64,000 nucleotides of DNA from Mesorhizobium sp. 65-26. Its GTDB lineage: Bacteria > Pseudomonadota > Alphaproteobacteria > Rhizobiales > Rhizobiaceae. Each line of letters opens with the position of its first letter. Position 1 is the first letter of the stretch. Positions 8,597 through 17,373 of the stretch are shown one piece after another. The DNA is taken from the NCBI GenBank assembly GCA_001899205.1, contig MKVL01000035.1:1-64000 (forward strand). The letters are read 5' to 3'. A program made the position numbers and the translations under genes. The notes under the pieces were generated by a model. That model was given only the letters and a program-made list of their open reading frames with translations. It was not told where the DNA came from and did no database searches.

Positions 8597-9319
8597 ATGA
8601 TGCAGGAGCAGACGGAAACCTCAGGTGAAGCCAATCCCGGGCTGGTAAGCACGGCGATCCAGGCGATCACCCAGCACATCCGCTCGCAGGGGCTGGCCCC
8701 GGGCGACCCATTGCCCAGCGAAGCCGCCATGACCCGGCAACTCAACGTCTCCCGCACCGTCGTTCGGGAGGCCTTCCGTTCGCTTTCGGCGATGCGTCTG
8801 ATCGACATGAGCGCAGGTCGGCGCGCCACCGTCGCCAAGCTCGACACCGGCGCCATGTCCATGGTGATCGAGCACGGCGTCACCACCCAGCAGATCAGCG
8901 TCCAGCAGGTCTACGACGTCAGGCGCACGATCGAGATGCGCACGGTCGCGCTCGCCGCCCTGCGCCGCACCGACGGCGAGGCCGAGGCGATTGCACGGTC
9001 GGCAAGGCTGATGCGCGAGAATTACCGGAGCCCCGAAATCGTCATGGAGCACGACATCGCCTTCCACGAGGCGATAGCGGCGGCATCGCACAACCCGGTC
9101 TTCTCGCTGATCGTCACCGCCTTCAGCGGCGTCACCCGGAGCACCTGGGTGATCGGCTGGCGCACCCGTTCGTCCGAGGAGGATCAGCTCAAGATGATAC
9201 AGGGGCACGAGGACATAGCCGATGCGATCCTCAAGGGTGATCCGCGGCTGGCCGCCGAGCACATGGCACAGCACTTCGACAAGAGCGTCAAGGCGCTGAT
9301 CGACGCCGGGATCGCCTGA
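8597..9319 (+). CDS. GntR-family (FadR subfamily, FCD domain) transcriptional regulator
   Basis: A 240-residue regulator with a winged helix-turn-helix (about 15-85, with PLPSEAAMTRQLNVSRTVVRE) and an all-helical FCD ligand domain (about 95-230). Likely metal-binding positions of the FCD fold are visible in the EHDIAFHEAIAAAS segment. Such proteins usually repress sugar-acid catabolic operons until the acid or its keto-deoxy product binds. It heads the rightward operon, and a 17-bp palindrome overlaps its own leader, so autoregulation and control of the divergent lactonase are likely. A second ATG lies at 8600. The next gene starts two bases after its stop. Confidence 0.92.
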   Translation: MMQEQTETSGEANPGLVSTAIQAITQHIRSQGLAPGDPLPSEAAMTRQLNVSRTVVREAFRSLSAMRLIDMSAGRRATVAKLDTGAMSMVIEHGVTTQQISVQQVYDVRRTIEMRTVALAALRRTDGEAEAIARSARLMRENYRSPEIVMEHDIAFHEAIAAASHNPVFSLIVTAFSGVTRSTWVIGWRTRSSEEDQLKMIQGHEDIADAILKGDPRLAAEHMAQHFDKSVKALIDAGIA

Positions 9320-9320
9320 C

Positions 9321-10523
9321 ATGAAGATCCGCGCCCTCGAAACCATCCGCATCGCAGAACGACCCAACCTGCTCTGGGTCGAGGTCCACACCGACGAAGG
9401 CATCACCGGGCTCGGCGAGACATTCTTCCTGTCGCGCACCGTCGAGGAGTACCTGCACGAATATGTGGCGCCGAGGGTGATCGGTCGCGATCCGCTGCAG
9501 ATCGATCTGCTCTCGGCCGATCTGGTCGGCTATCTCGGCTTCCGCTCGAGCGGCGTCGAGGTGCGCGGCAATTCCGCCTTCGACATTGCGCTGTGGGACA
9601 TTTTCGGCAAGGCCACGAGCCAGCCCATCGCCCAGTTGCTCGGCGGCTTCAGCCGCCGGTCCATCCGCACCTATAACACCTGCGCCGGCACCGAATACAT
9701 CAAGGATGCCAAGGGCCAGACCACGGCCAATTACGGCATCGGCGCCGCGCGCGACTACGACGACCTCAACGCCTTCCTCACGCGCGCCGGAGAACTGGCC
9801 GAGGAACTGCTGGAAGACGGCATCACGGCGATGAAGATCTGGCCGTTCGACCACGCGGCGGAGAAGACGCGCGGCAACGACATCTCGGCAGCAGACCTGA
9901 AGGCGGCCCTCGAACCCTTTGAAAAGATACGCAAGGCCGTCGGCGACAGGATCGACGTCATGGTCGAGTTCCACTCCATGTGGCAGTTGCTGCCGGCGAT
10001 GAAGATCGCCGAGGCGCTGCGGCCTTTCGCGACCTACTGGCACGAGGACCCGATCCGCATGGACAGCCTCGGTGACCTGAAGCGCTATGCCGCTGCCAGC
10101 CCCGCGCCGATCTCGGCGTCGGAAACGCTGGGCAGCCGCTGGGCGTTCCGCGACCTCCTTGAAACCGGCGCGGCAGGCATTGTTATGCTGGACATTTCCT
10201 GGTGCGGCGGCCTCTCTGAGGCGCGCAAGATCGCCGCGATGGCCGAAGCGTGGCGACTGCCGGTGGCCCCCCACGATTGCACGGGTCCGGTCGTGCTCGC
10301 CGCATCGACGCACCTGTCGCTCAACGCGCCCAACGCGCTCGTCCAGGAAAGCGTGCGCGCCTTCTACCGCACCTGGTACCGCGACCTGGTGACGGCGCTG
10401 CCCGAGGTCAGCAACGGAATGATCACCGTGCCGCCGGGACCCGGCCTGGGATTGGCGCTCAATCCCGATCTCGGCCGCGCCTACACCGTCCATCGCCGCG
10501 TCACTGACCTGGCGGACACCTGA
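9321..10523 (+). CDS. Enolase-superfamily (mandelate racemase/MLE) sugar-acid dehydratase
   Basis: A 400-residue protein with capping domain (about 1-125) and barrel domain. Predicted Mg ligands are E216 (VEFHS), E242 (HEDP) and E268 (SASET), spaced 26 and 26 residues as in mandelate racemase. D291 (MLDIS) and H318 (APHDC) are 27 residues apart, matching the His-Asp dyad of that subgroup, and K172 (MKIWPFD) may be the second acid/base. Members dehydrate aldonic acids to 2-keto-3-deoxy acids. With the divergent lactonase and the downstream SDR this suggests oxidation, ring opening, then dehydration. Substrate stereochemistry cannot be read from the sequence. No aldolase or kinase for the product is in this locus. 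Confidence 0.9.
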   Translation: MKIRALETIRIAERPNLLWVEVHTDEGITGLGETFFLSRTVEEYLHEYVAPRVIGRDPLQIDLLSADLVGYLGFRSSGVEVRGNSAFDIALWDIFGKATSQPIAQLLGGFSRRSIRTYNTCAGTEYIKDAKGQTTANYGIGAARDYDDLNAFLTRAGELAEELLEDGITAMKIWPFDHAAEKTRGNDISAADLKAALEPFEKIRKAVGDRIDVMVEFHSMWQLLPAMKIAEALRPFATYWHEDPIRMDSLGDLKRYAAASPAPISASETLGSRWAFRDLLETGAAGIVMLDISWCGGLSEARKIAAMAEAWRLPVAPHDCTGPVVLAASTHLSLNAPNALVQESVRAFYRTWYRDLVTALPEVSNGMITVPPGPGLGLALNPDLGRAYTVHRRVTDLADT

Positions 10524-10546
10524 CAAATCCAAAGGGAGGAATGGAA

Positions 10547-11524
10547 ATGAGAAAACTCACGGCAATGCTATTACTTGGCGCGGCGCTGATTGGCGGACAG
10601 TCGGTTGCCCGCGCCGACGGCCTCAACATCGTCTTCACACACCATTCGTCGGCCTCGAACACCTTCTGGCAGGCCGTCAAGAAGGGCTTCGACGATGCCT
10701 GCGCCAAGGTCGAGGCGAATTGCAGCATGATCTTCACCCAGACCGAAGGCTCGGTCGAGCAGCAGGTCGCCAATATGCGCGCCGCCCTCGCCGCCAAGCC
10801 GGACGCATTGCTGACTTCGATCGTCGATGACCATGCGTTCGACGATGTCATCAAGGAAGCGAGCGATGCCGGCGTGATTGTGATCGCCGTCAATGTCGAC
10901 GATACGGAGGGCGCCAAGGGCAATGCGCGTCAGGCTTTCATCGGCCAGGGCTTCAAGCCCGCCGGCTACTCGCTCGCCAAGGCGGTTTCCGAGAGTTTCC
11001 CGAAGGAAGGTCCGATCAAGGTGCTGGTTGGCATCTCCGCTCCCGGCCAGAACTGGTCGGAAAGCCGGGGCGCCGGTGTGATGCAGTTCCTCGAGGAGTA
11101 TAAGGCCGCCCATGCCGACCGCGACGTCTCGTGGGAGCGTATCGACAGCGGCACCGACCTCGCCATCACCTCCGACCGCGTCGGTGCCTACCTCAACGCG
11201 CATCCCGACACGACCGCCTATTTCGATACCGGCTTCTGGTGCGCCGGTGTCGCGCGCGTGCTGGCCGATCGCGGCGTGGCGCCCGGCAAGGTCCTGCTTG
11301 GCGGCTTCGACCTGGTACCCGAGGTGCTGCAGCAGATGCAGAAGGGCTACGTCCAGGCTCTCGTCGACCAGCAGCCCTACATGCAGGGCTTCATGCCGGT
11401 GATGGAAGTCTATCTCAACAAGAAGGTCGGCATCGCTCCGGCCGATATCGACACCGGACAGGGCATCGTGCGGCCGAAGGAGGCCGACGGGATCATGGCG
11501 CTTTCAGCCCAGGGACTTCGCTAG
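10547..11524 (+). CDS. Sugar ABC transporter, periplasmic substrate-binding protein (RbsB type)
   Basis: A 325-residue exported binding protein of the type 1 periplasmic binding fold. A Sec signal peptide (about 1-23) ends SVARA before DGLNIVFTHHS. The fold shows two lobes, with RbsB-like segments such as DALLTSIVDDHAFDD and YFDTGFWCAGVA. I chose the ATG at 10547: GGGAGGA (10534-10540) then sits at normal spacing, while the ATG at 10541 would be almost on top of it. It feeds the permease (11605-12582) and ATPase (12587-13318) that follow. The ligand is presumably the sugar or sugar acid handled by this operon. Confidence 0.92.
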   Translation: MRKLTAMLLLGAALIGGQSVARADGLNIVFTHHSSASNTFWQAVKKGFDDACAKVEANCSMIFTQTEGSVEQQVANMRAALAAKPDALLTSIVDDHAFDDVIKEASDAGVIVIAVNVDDTEGAKGNARQAFIGQGFKPAGYSLAKAVSESFPKEGPIKVLVGISAPGQNWSESRGAGVMQFLEEYKAAHADRDVSWERIDSGTDLAITSDRVGAYLNAHPDTTAYFDTGFWCAGVARVLADRGVAPGKVLLGGFDLVPEVLQQMQKGYVQALVDQQPYMQGFMPVMEVYLNKKVGIAPADIDTGQGIVRPKEADGIMALSAQGLR

Positions 11525-11604
11525 GGGTTCGGCTGCACCGACCGGCCCGCATCGGCGGCCCGTGCCGCCGGTGCCTCATCCATTTCGAAATCCTGGAGCC
11601 CGCC

Positions 11605-12582
11605 TTGAAGCGCCTGTTCAAGACCTATCTCGAAAAGCCGGAGCTCGCCGGGCTGATCCTGCTGGTGCTGCTCGTCATCGTGTTCCAGGTCCGCTCGCAC
11701 GGCGTGTTCCTGAACGCCGACAATCTGCGCGGCATCCTCGGCATCCTGCCCGAGGCGGGCCTCGTCGCCATCGGCGTGACCATCCTGATGATCAGCGGCG
11801 AGTTCGACCTCTCCGTCGGCTCCGTCTTCGCGCTTATGCCGATGACCATGGCCGTCCTGATGGTCCATGGCGCGCCCTTCCCGCTGGCCCTGCTGGCCGG
11901 CCTGCTGGTTTGCGCCGCGGTCGGCTTTATCAACGGCTACATCACCATACGGTTCGCGATACCGAGCTTCATCACCACGCTCGGCATGCTGTTCATGGCG
12001 CGCTCACTGACCGTCGTCGTTTCTGGCGGTTTCCCGCCCCTGCTGCCCGCCGACCTGCCGACCTGGCTGTTCACCTCGTTCGTCGGCCCGGGAAACATGT
12101 TCCGCATGTCGTTCCTGTGGTTCGCCGGCGCCGCCCTGCTGACCTCGCTGATGCTCTCGCGCACCAATTTCGGCAACTGGATCAAGGCCACGGGCGGCTT
12201 CCTGCCGGCAGCGGCGGCGATGGGGATTCCGACCGCGAGGGTCAAGATCGGCTGTTTCATGCTGTGCTCCATGCTGTCGGGCTTCGCCGGCATGCTGCAG
12301 GTCCTGCGGTTGGGCTCGCCGCTGCCCTCGATCGGCGAGGGGCTTGAACTGCAGGCGGTGGCGGCAGCCGTCATCGGCGGCGCCTCGCTGGCCGGCGGCA
12401 TAGGTACGGTCATGGGTGGCATCATCGGCACGACGCTTATCCGCGTCATCGACAACGGCCTCGTGCTCAGCCATGTCGACGCCAACTGGTTCAAGTTCGC
12501 CATTGGCTTCCTGACCATTCTTGCCGTTGTCGCCAACGCCTGGATGCGCAAGCGCGCCAAGGCCATTAAGATGGAGGGCTGA
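11605..12582 (+). CDS. Sugar ABC transporter permease (RbsC/BPD-2 family)
   Basis: A 325-residue inner-membrane permease with about 8-10 transmembrane segments. The GEFDLSVGSVFAL segment and the GGASLAGGIGTVMGG loop are typical of the RbsC family. No ATG lies near the point where similarity begins; the TTG at 11605 has CTGGAG ending about seven bases upstream and is the best start. Its TGA lies four bases before the GTG of the ATPase gene, so translation is probably coupled. It forms the membrane channel of the importer, presumably as a homodimer. Confidence 0.9.
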   Translation: MKRLFKTYLEKPELAGLILLVLLVIVFQVRSHGVFLNADNLRGILGILPEAGLVAIGVTILMISGEFDLSVGSVFALMPMTMAVLMVHGAPFPLALLAGLLVCAAVGFINGYITIRFAIPSFITTLGMLFMARSLTVVVSGGFPPLLPADLPTWLFTSFVGPGNMFRMSFLWFAGAALLTSLMLSRTNFGNWIKATGGFLPAAAAMGIPTARVKIGCFMLCSMLSGFAGMLQVLRLGSPLPSIGEGLELQAVAAAVIGGASLAGGIGTVMGGIIGTTLIRVIDNGLVLSHVDANWFKFAIGFLTILAVVANAWMRKRAKAIKMEG

Positions 12583-12586
12583 CGCC

Positions 12587-13318
12587 GTGGACGACGCCAT
12601 CATCTCCGTGCGCAATCTCCACAAATGGTATTCAGGCGTTCACGCGCTGAAGGGTGTCAGCCTCGATTTCAGACGTGGCGAGGCGGTCGGTCTCGTCGGC
12701 GACAACGGCGCCGGCAAGTCCACCCTCATCAACATCCTTTCCGGCGTGCATCGCGCCGACCAGGGCGAGATCCAGGTCGAGGGACGGTCGGTCAGCATCG
12801 CCAACCCGCGCGACGCGATGGATCTCGGCATCGAGACGATCTACCAGTACAACTCCATGGTTCCCACCATGTCGATCGCCAGAAACCTGTTCATCGGCCG
12901 CGAGCCGGTCCGGTTCTCCGTCTTCGGCATCGGCGTCCTCGACCAGAAGAAGATGGCCAGCGAAAGCGTGCGCGCCATCGCCAATGTCGACCTGCACCTG
13001 CGCTCGCCGGATGCCCTTGTCGGCGAGCTTTCCGGCGGCCAGCGCCAAGGCGTCGCCATTGCCCGGGCCATGCATTTCAAGTCGAAGGTGATGATCCTCG
13101 ACGAGCCCACCAATCATCTGTCGGTCAAGGAGACACGCAAGGTGATCGGCTTCGTGCGTGGCTTGAAGGAACAGAACGTCACCGGCGTCTTCATCAGCCA
13201 CAACATGCACCACGTCTTCGAATGCTGCGACCGTATCGTCGCGATGGCGCGCGGCGAGGTGGTGCTCGACAAGCGCATCGAAGAAACGTCGATCGATGAA
13301 GTGCACGGCGTGCTCTAG
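12587..13318 (+). CDS. Sugar ABC transporter ATP-binding protein, single nucleotide-binding domain
   Basis: A 243-residue ATPase with Walker A GDNGAGKST (about 38-46), signature LSGGQRQ, Walker B MILDEP, and the H-loop in FISHNMHH. RbsA-type partners of this importer class usually carry two ABC domains in about 500 residues. This protein has one, like FrcA, so it must act as a homodimer. The start is GTG at 12587 with GGAGG about nine bases upstream; the frame is open further upstream but without family sequence. It directly follows the permease. Confidence 0.92.
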   Translation: MDDAIISVRNLHKWYSGVHALKGVSLDFRRGEAVGLVGDNGAGKSTLINILSGVHRADQGEIQVEGRSVSIANPRDAMDLGIETIYQYNSMVPTMSIARNLFIGREPVRFSVFGIGVLDQKKMASESVRAIANVDLHLRSPDALVGELSGGQRQGVAIARAMHFKSKVMILDEPTNHLSVKETRKVIGFVRGLKEQNVTGVFISHNMHHVFECCDRIVAMARGEVVLDKRIEETSIDEVHGVL

Positions 13319-13374
13319 GGCACGGTCTCACGTTCGGCGATCCCCAACGCTGAAACAGCTATCCGAGGAGCAAA

Positions 13375-14136
13375 ATGGCAATGAAGGTGCTTTCCGGGCG
13401 CAGCGTGCTCCTGACGGGTGGGCTTGGCTCCCTCGGCCGGGCGCAGGCCGTGACGCTGGCGCGGGCCGGCGCACGTGTCATGGTGCTCGACCGGCCCGAT
13501 ATGGCGCACGGCCCCGATACGGCGGCCACGCTCGCGAGCCAGGCCGGTGGCGATGTCTCCTTCGTCGGCTGTGACCTCAACAGGCTCGCCGAGGCCGAGG
13601 CAACTGTTGCCTCTCTGGCGACGGCACAAGGCGGCATGGACATACTGATCAACAACGCAGCCCTTATCATCAACCGGCCCTTCGAGGAGTTCTCGCTGAC
13701 CGAGTACGAGGACCAGATCCGCGTCAATTCCTCGGCCGCCTTTGCCCTGGCGCGGGCGTGCGCGCCGGGCATGAAGGCGAAGGGCTACGGCAAGATCGTC
13801 AATTTCTGCTCGATCACCCTCAATGGCCGCTGGGATGGCTACGTGCCCTATGTGGCGTCGAAGGGAGCGATGCTGGGCCTCACCAAATCGCTGGCGCGCG
13901 AGCTTGGGCCGCATGGCATCCGCGTCAACGCCGTGTCGCCGGGCGCTGTGGTTTCGGAGGCCGAGGCGCGCGTCTTCGGCGACCGGCTCCAGCAGTACAA
14001 AGACTGGATACTCGAGAACCAGAGCCTGAAGGCGCGCATAGAGCCGCATCACATCGCCGATGCCGTGCTGTTCCTCGTCTCGCCCGCCTCCGACATGATC
14101 AGCGGCCAGAACATCGCCGTCGACGGCGGCTGGTAA
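13375..14136 (+). CDS. Short-chain dehydrogenase/reductase, probably sugar 1-dehydrogenase
   Basis: A 253-residue classical SDR. The cofactor loop TGGLGSLG is at 14-21, NNAA at 93-96, catalytic S146, Y159 and K163 (spacing as in classical SDRs), and the PG motif lies in NAVSPGAVV. D39 in VLDRP, at the end of strand 2, favours NAD over NADP. In this operon it most likely oxidises the imported aldose to its lactone, which the SMP-30 protein then opens. The substrate is inferred from context only. GAGG stands about eight bases before the ATG. Confidence 0.9.
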   Translation: MAMKVLSGRSVLLTGGLGSLGRAQAVTLARAGARVMVLDRPDMAHGPDTAATLASQAGGDVSFVGCDLNRLAEAEATVASLATAQGGMDILINNAALIINRPFEEFSLTEYEDQIRVNSSAAFALARACAPGMKAKGYGKIVNFCSITLNGRWDGYVPYVASKGAMLGLTKSLARELGPHGIRVNAVSPGAVVSEAEARVFGDRLQQYKDWILENQSLKARIEPHHIADAVLFLVSPASDMISGQNIAVDGGW

Positions 14137-14141
14137 AAGCC

Positions 14142-15023
14142 GTGACGGGAATGCTGGAGCTCCGCGACGGCCGCTCCAGGCTCGTGCTGGCGCCCCGGAA
14201 CGGCGGCGCGATCGCGCGCTATGACGCGCTGCCCGCCGGCGGCGCGCCAATTCCCTTGCTGCGCCCCGGCGACGGCAGCGGCGCCTCCGGCTGCCAGGTA
14301 CTGGTGCCATGGTCCAACCGGATCTCCGGCGGCGGTTTCACCTTCGAAGGCCGCTTCCATGCCATCGAACCGAACGTGCCGGGCGAGGCCTTTCCGATCC
14401 ACGGCGACGGCTTCCAGAAACCCTGGCGGCTTGCCGGCCGGACGGCGACCGAAGTGGAACTGGCGCTCGACGACGGCGCGATCGGCCCCTTCCGCTACGC
14501 GGCCTCCATTGCCTACTCATTGAGTGACGGCGCCCTGGAGGCGCGGCTGACGGTCGAGAACCGAGCCGGGATGCGCCTGCCCCATGGCCTCGGGTTCCAC
14601 CCATGGTTCCCGCGCGCCACCGGCACCATGCTGGAGGCGAAAGCCAAACGGGTCTGGCTGGAGGATGCGCGCCATTTGCCATGTGGCGTGGCGCCGGTCG
14701 CCGGCCATCCGTCCTGGGATTTCGCACGCCCCTCGCCCTTGCCGGAAGGTTGGGTGAACAACGGCTTCTCCGGCTGGGACGGGCGCGCCACCATCTTCCA
14801 GCCGGCGGAGGCGATAGCGATCTCGCTCACTGCTTCGGCGGCGCTCGGGATCTACATCCTCTATTCGCCCTCGCGCGACGCCGGCTTCTTCTGCTTCGAG
14901 CCGGTCTCGCATCCCGTAGACGCGCACATCACAGCCGGCCAGGCGGGCCTGGTGCCGCTCGCCCCCGGAGCGACGACGAGCGCCACGATGCGGCTGGACT
15001 GGAAATCTCTCGACCCGCGTTGA
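14142..15023 (+). CDS. Aldose 1-epimerase-family protein
   Basis: A 293-residue protein of the galactose-mutarotase-like fold. Family segments include [10 protein letters not shown] near residue 55, HGDGF around residue 87, and [13 protein letters not shown] around 145-157. Such enzymes interconvert sugar anomers, which would feed the correct anomer to the SDR. It starts six bases after the SDR stop. The GTG at 14142 is given; an ATG at 14151 is equally possible and neither has a strong ribosome site. It is the last gene of the operon; a 313-base gap follows. Confidence 0.82.
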   Translation: MTGMLELRDGRSRLVLAPRNGGAIARYDALPAGGAPIPLLRPGDGSGASGCQVLVPWSNRISGGGFTFEGRFHAIEPNVPGEAFPIHGDGFQKPWRLAGRTATEVELALDDGAIGPFRYAASIAYSLSDGALEARLTVENRAGMRLPHGLGFHPWFPRATGTMLEAKAKRVWLEDARHLPCGVAPVAGHPSWDFARPSPLPEGWVNNGFSGWDGRATIFQPAEAIAISLTASAALGIYILYSPSRDAGFFCFEPVSHPVDAHITAGQAGLVPLAPGATTSATMRLDWKSLDPR

Positions 15024-15336
15024 CAACGCATCGGCCATGCCGGAAGACGGGCCCGATCGCTGGAACCCGTGGCACGCGGCATGGGAGTGGCGTTGCCGGC
15101 AGGCCTGGTTTCGCGCCGCCCTTGCGCCGTTGCCCGCCTTCCGCTATAGAGCCGCCACCCGCGTAGACACCCTTGGAGGCAACGCGGCGGAAGGCCGGCT
15201 AGGCCTGCATGATCCCCAGGCATTTGGACCACCAAACGCATTGGACCGGGCGTGCAAGGCCGTGGCGGCTTTCGACGTTTGCAGCGCAGGCATGATGCCG
15301 GCCGTGAACGCTCCACAACACGCGAAAGGAAATGCC
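15024..15336. other. 313-base gap between the sugar operon and rplY
   Basis: The rplY frame stays open upstream to an ATG at 15037. The extra sequence has no L25 similarity and is crossed by a good promoter, so I do not count it as coding. The gap contains the candidate rplY promoter at 15122-15150. I saw no clear terminator for the sugar operon. Confidence 0.5.
15122..15150 (+). promoter_or_regulatory. Candidate sigma-70 promoter of rplY-pth
   Basis: TTGCGC (15122-15127) and TATAGA (15145-15150) are separated by exactly 17 bases, leaving a leader of about 180 bases before the rplY ATG. The match is by eye. Confidence 0.4.
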
Positions 15337-15978
15337 ATGAGCCACGATACTTACGAGCTCAAGGCCGAAGCGCGCGAACAGGTCGGTAAGGGGTCCGCCC
15401 GTGCAGTTCGCCGCAACGGTAAAGTGCCTGCCGTTATCTACGGCGACAAGCAGCCTCCCCTGGCTATCGCGCTTGGCTACAAGGACATCTTCTACAAGAT
15501 TCACGGCGGCGGCTTCCTGACCACCGTGGCCACGATCGACGTCGACGGCAAGAAGATCCAGGTTCTGCCGAAGGACTTCCAGCTCGACCCGGTCAAGGAC
15601 TTCCCGATCCACGTCGACTTCCTGCGCGTCGGCAAGGACACCGAGGTCAATGTCGACGTGCCCGTCCACTTCGTCAACGAAGAGAAGTCGCCCGGCCTCA
15701 AGCGCGGCGGTGTGCTGAACATCGTGCGGCACGAAGTCGAGTTCCACTGCCCGGCCAATGCGATCCCGGAATTCATCACCGTTGACCTCAGCGGCGCTGA
15801 AATCGGCGACTCGATCCACATCTCGGCCGTCAAGCTGCCGGCTGGCGTCAAGCCGGTCATCTCGGATCGCGACTTCACCATCGCGACCATCGCCGGCTCC
15901 GCCGCGATGAAGCCCGAGACGGAAGAGACCGCCGAGGCTGCCGCCGAAGCGGCGGCTCCGGCCGGCGAAGAGAAGTAA
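15337..15978 (+). CDS. rplY: 50S ribosomal protein L25, general stress (Ctc/TL5) form
   Basis: A 213-residue two-domain L25. The N-terminal 5S rRNA-binding domain (about 1-95) starts YELKAEARE and includes [12 protein letters not shown]. The C-terminal beta domain (about 100-190) is typical of the long CTC form. A low-complexity Glu/Ala tail ends the protein. I chose the ATG at 15337 because AAAGGA stands seven bases upstream and the family N-terminus begins there. pth follows 24 bases downstream, the usual rplY-pth pairing. Confidence 0.96.
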   Translation: MSHDTYELKAEAREQVGKGSARAVRRNGKVPAVIYGDKQPPLAIALGYKDIFYKIHGGGFLTTVATIDVDGKKIQVLPKDFQLDPVKDFPIHVDFLRVGKDTEVNVDVPVHFVNEEKSPGLKRGGVLNIVRHEVEFHCPANAIPEFITVDLSGAEIGDSIHISAVKLPAGVKPVISDRDFTIATIAGSAAMKPETEETAEAAAEAAAPAGEEK

Positions 15979-16002
15979 GACTTTCCGCGTCCGGAGGCGA
16001 CG

Positions 16003-16728
16003 ATGCTTGTCTTTGCAGGCCTCGGCAATCCGGGCGCGAAATATGCCAATAACCGGCACAATATCGGTTTCATGGCGGCGGACGCGATTGCCCGCCGCCA
16101 TTCCTTTTCGCCCTGGGCGAAGAAGTTCCAGGGTCTTGTCTGCGAAGGCACTCTCGCTGGCGAGAAGGTGCTGCTGATCAAGCCGCAGACCTTCATGAAC
16201 CTGTCCGGCCAGTCGGTCGGCGAAGCGCTTCGCTTCTACAAGCTTCCCTCATCCGCCGTGACCGTTTTCTATGACGAGCTGGACCTGCCGGTGGGCAAGG
16301 TTCGCATCAAGGTCGGCGGCGGCTCGGGCGGCCATAACGGCATCCGCTCGCTCGACCAACATGTCGGCAAGGATTTCCGCCGTGTGCGCATCGGCATCGG
16401 CCACCCCGGCGCCAAGGAGATGGTGCACGGACATGTGCTCGGCGATTTCGCCAAGGCCGATCGCGAATGGCTCGACGCCCTGCTCGACGCCATCGCCGAG
16501 GATGCCGGCCTGCTTGCCAAGGGCGACGACAGCTCCTTCATGAACCGCGTGACGCTGGCCCTTCGCGACAAGCTGCAGCCGACCGGAGACGACGACCGCC
16601 CGCCACCCAAGGCTCCGAAGGCGCAGAGCCACGTTCGCCAGGCACGGCCGCAGCAGCCGGCCACCAAGCTGCCGCAGAGCGGTCCGATGGCCGCCATGCT
16701 GAAGAAGCTGTTCGGCTCGCGGGAATAG
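16003..16728 (+). CDS. pth: Peptidyl-tRNA hydrolase
   Basis: Releases tRNA from peptidyl-tRNA that falls off the ribosome. Active-site residues are visible: N9 in GLGNPG, catalytic H19 in NNRHNIGF, the QTFMNLSG segment, and the aspartate of YDELDL. At 241 residues it is longer than E. coli Pth (about 194); the extra length is a basic, Gln/Pro-rich tail (about 195-241) of a kind seen in alphaproteobacterial Pth. GGAGGCG precedes the ATG. It is translated after rplY and directly before the 16733 gene. Confidence 0.96.
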   Translation: MLVFAGLGNPGAKYANNRHNIGFMAADAIARRHSFSPWAKKFQGLVCEGTLAGEKVLLIKPQTFMNLSGQSVGEALRFYKLPSSAVTVFYDELDLPVGKVRIKVGGGSGGHNGIRSLDQHVGKDFRRVRIGIGHPGAKEMVHGHVLGDFAKADREWLDALLDAIAEDAGLLAKGDDSSFMNRVTLALRDKLQPTGDDDRPPPKAPKAQSHVRQARPQQPATKLPQSGPMAAMLKKLFGSRE

Positions 16729-16732
16729 GCCC

Positions 16733-17296
16733 ATGGACATCGATGACGTCCAGGATCTGATCGAGAGTATCCGCCAGAAATACATAGACCAGTTCGTTTC
16801 GAAGGCCGACGAGCTCGCCGCCGCCAGCAAGGGTCCGCATACGACCGAGGTCAAGTTCGCCAACGTCGACGGCTTCTACCGGAATTTCATCGCCGTCGAT
16901 TTCGTGGCTGACGACGGCAAGCCCGAGCCGCATTTCATCAACAGTGAAACCTATCTGAGGTTCTCCCCGGACATCCACCTCGGCATCGGCGACATGCGCG
17001 TTTCGATCTCGCCGTTCAAGTGGGACGAGGCCCATCTCGAACTGGACATGGCGACGCTGGACGACGAGTTCTTCGACGAGTGGTTCGACAGCTGGTTCGA
17101 CGTCGATGAAGAGCGTGCGACGGAGGACGTCGTCGGCAACATCGTTCACGGCGTGCAGCTGCTCGACGGGCGCATGATCGTCGATTTCGGAACCGCCGAG
17201 GTCGACGCCTTCTGGCACCTGCTGGACACGTTGAAACGCTCCGGGGTCGAGTCCGTGGCGATCGGCACCGACGACGTCGCGCATCACCTGAACTGA
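16733..17296 (+). CDS. Conserved acidic protein of unknown function
   Basis: A 187-residue acidic protein that starts four bases after the pth stop, so it is probably in the same operon. It has no signal peptide or transmembrane segment. A very acidic aromatic patch lies around residues 103-126 (DDEFFDEWFDSWFDVDEE). I do not recognise the family. Codon bias and tight packing between pth and ychF support a real gene linked to translation genes, but no role should be assigned. Confidence 0.82.
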   Translation: MDIDDVQDLIESIRQKYIDQFVSKADELAAASKGPHTTEVKFANVDGFYRNFIAVDFVADDGKPEPHFINSETYLRFSPDIHLGIGDMRVSISPFKWDEAHLELDMATLDDEFFDEWFDSWFDVDEERATEDVVGNIVHGVQLLDGRMIVDFGTAEVDAFWHLLDTLKRSGVESVAIGTDDVAHHLN

Positions 17297-17373
17297 TTTG
17301 CGCCTTGACGTTGCTCCGCCCTTTCGCCCATAGCCCTCAGCAAATCTCGAATTCCCGATAGGACCGTAAGAAA

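Noticed and set aside
15037-15336. A 100-codon N-terminal extension of rplY starting ATG at 15037
   Set aside because: No L25 similarity, a good promoter inside it, and a ribosome site with the family N-terminus at 15337.
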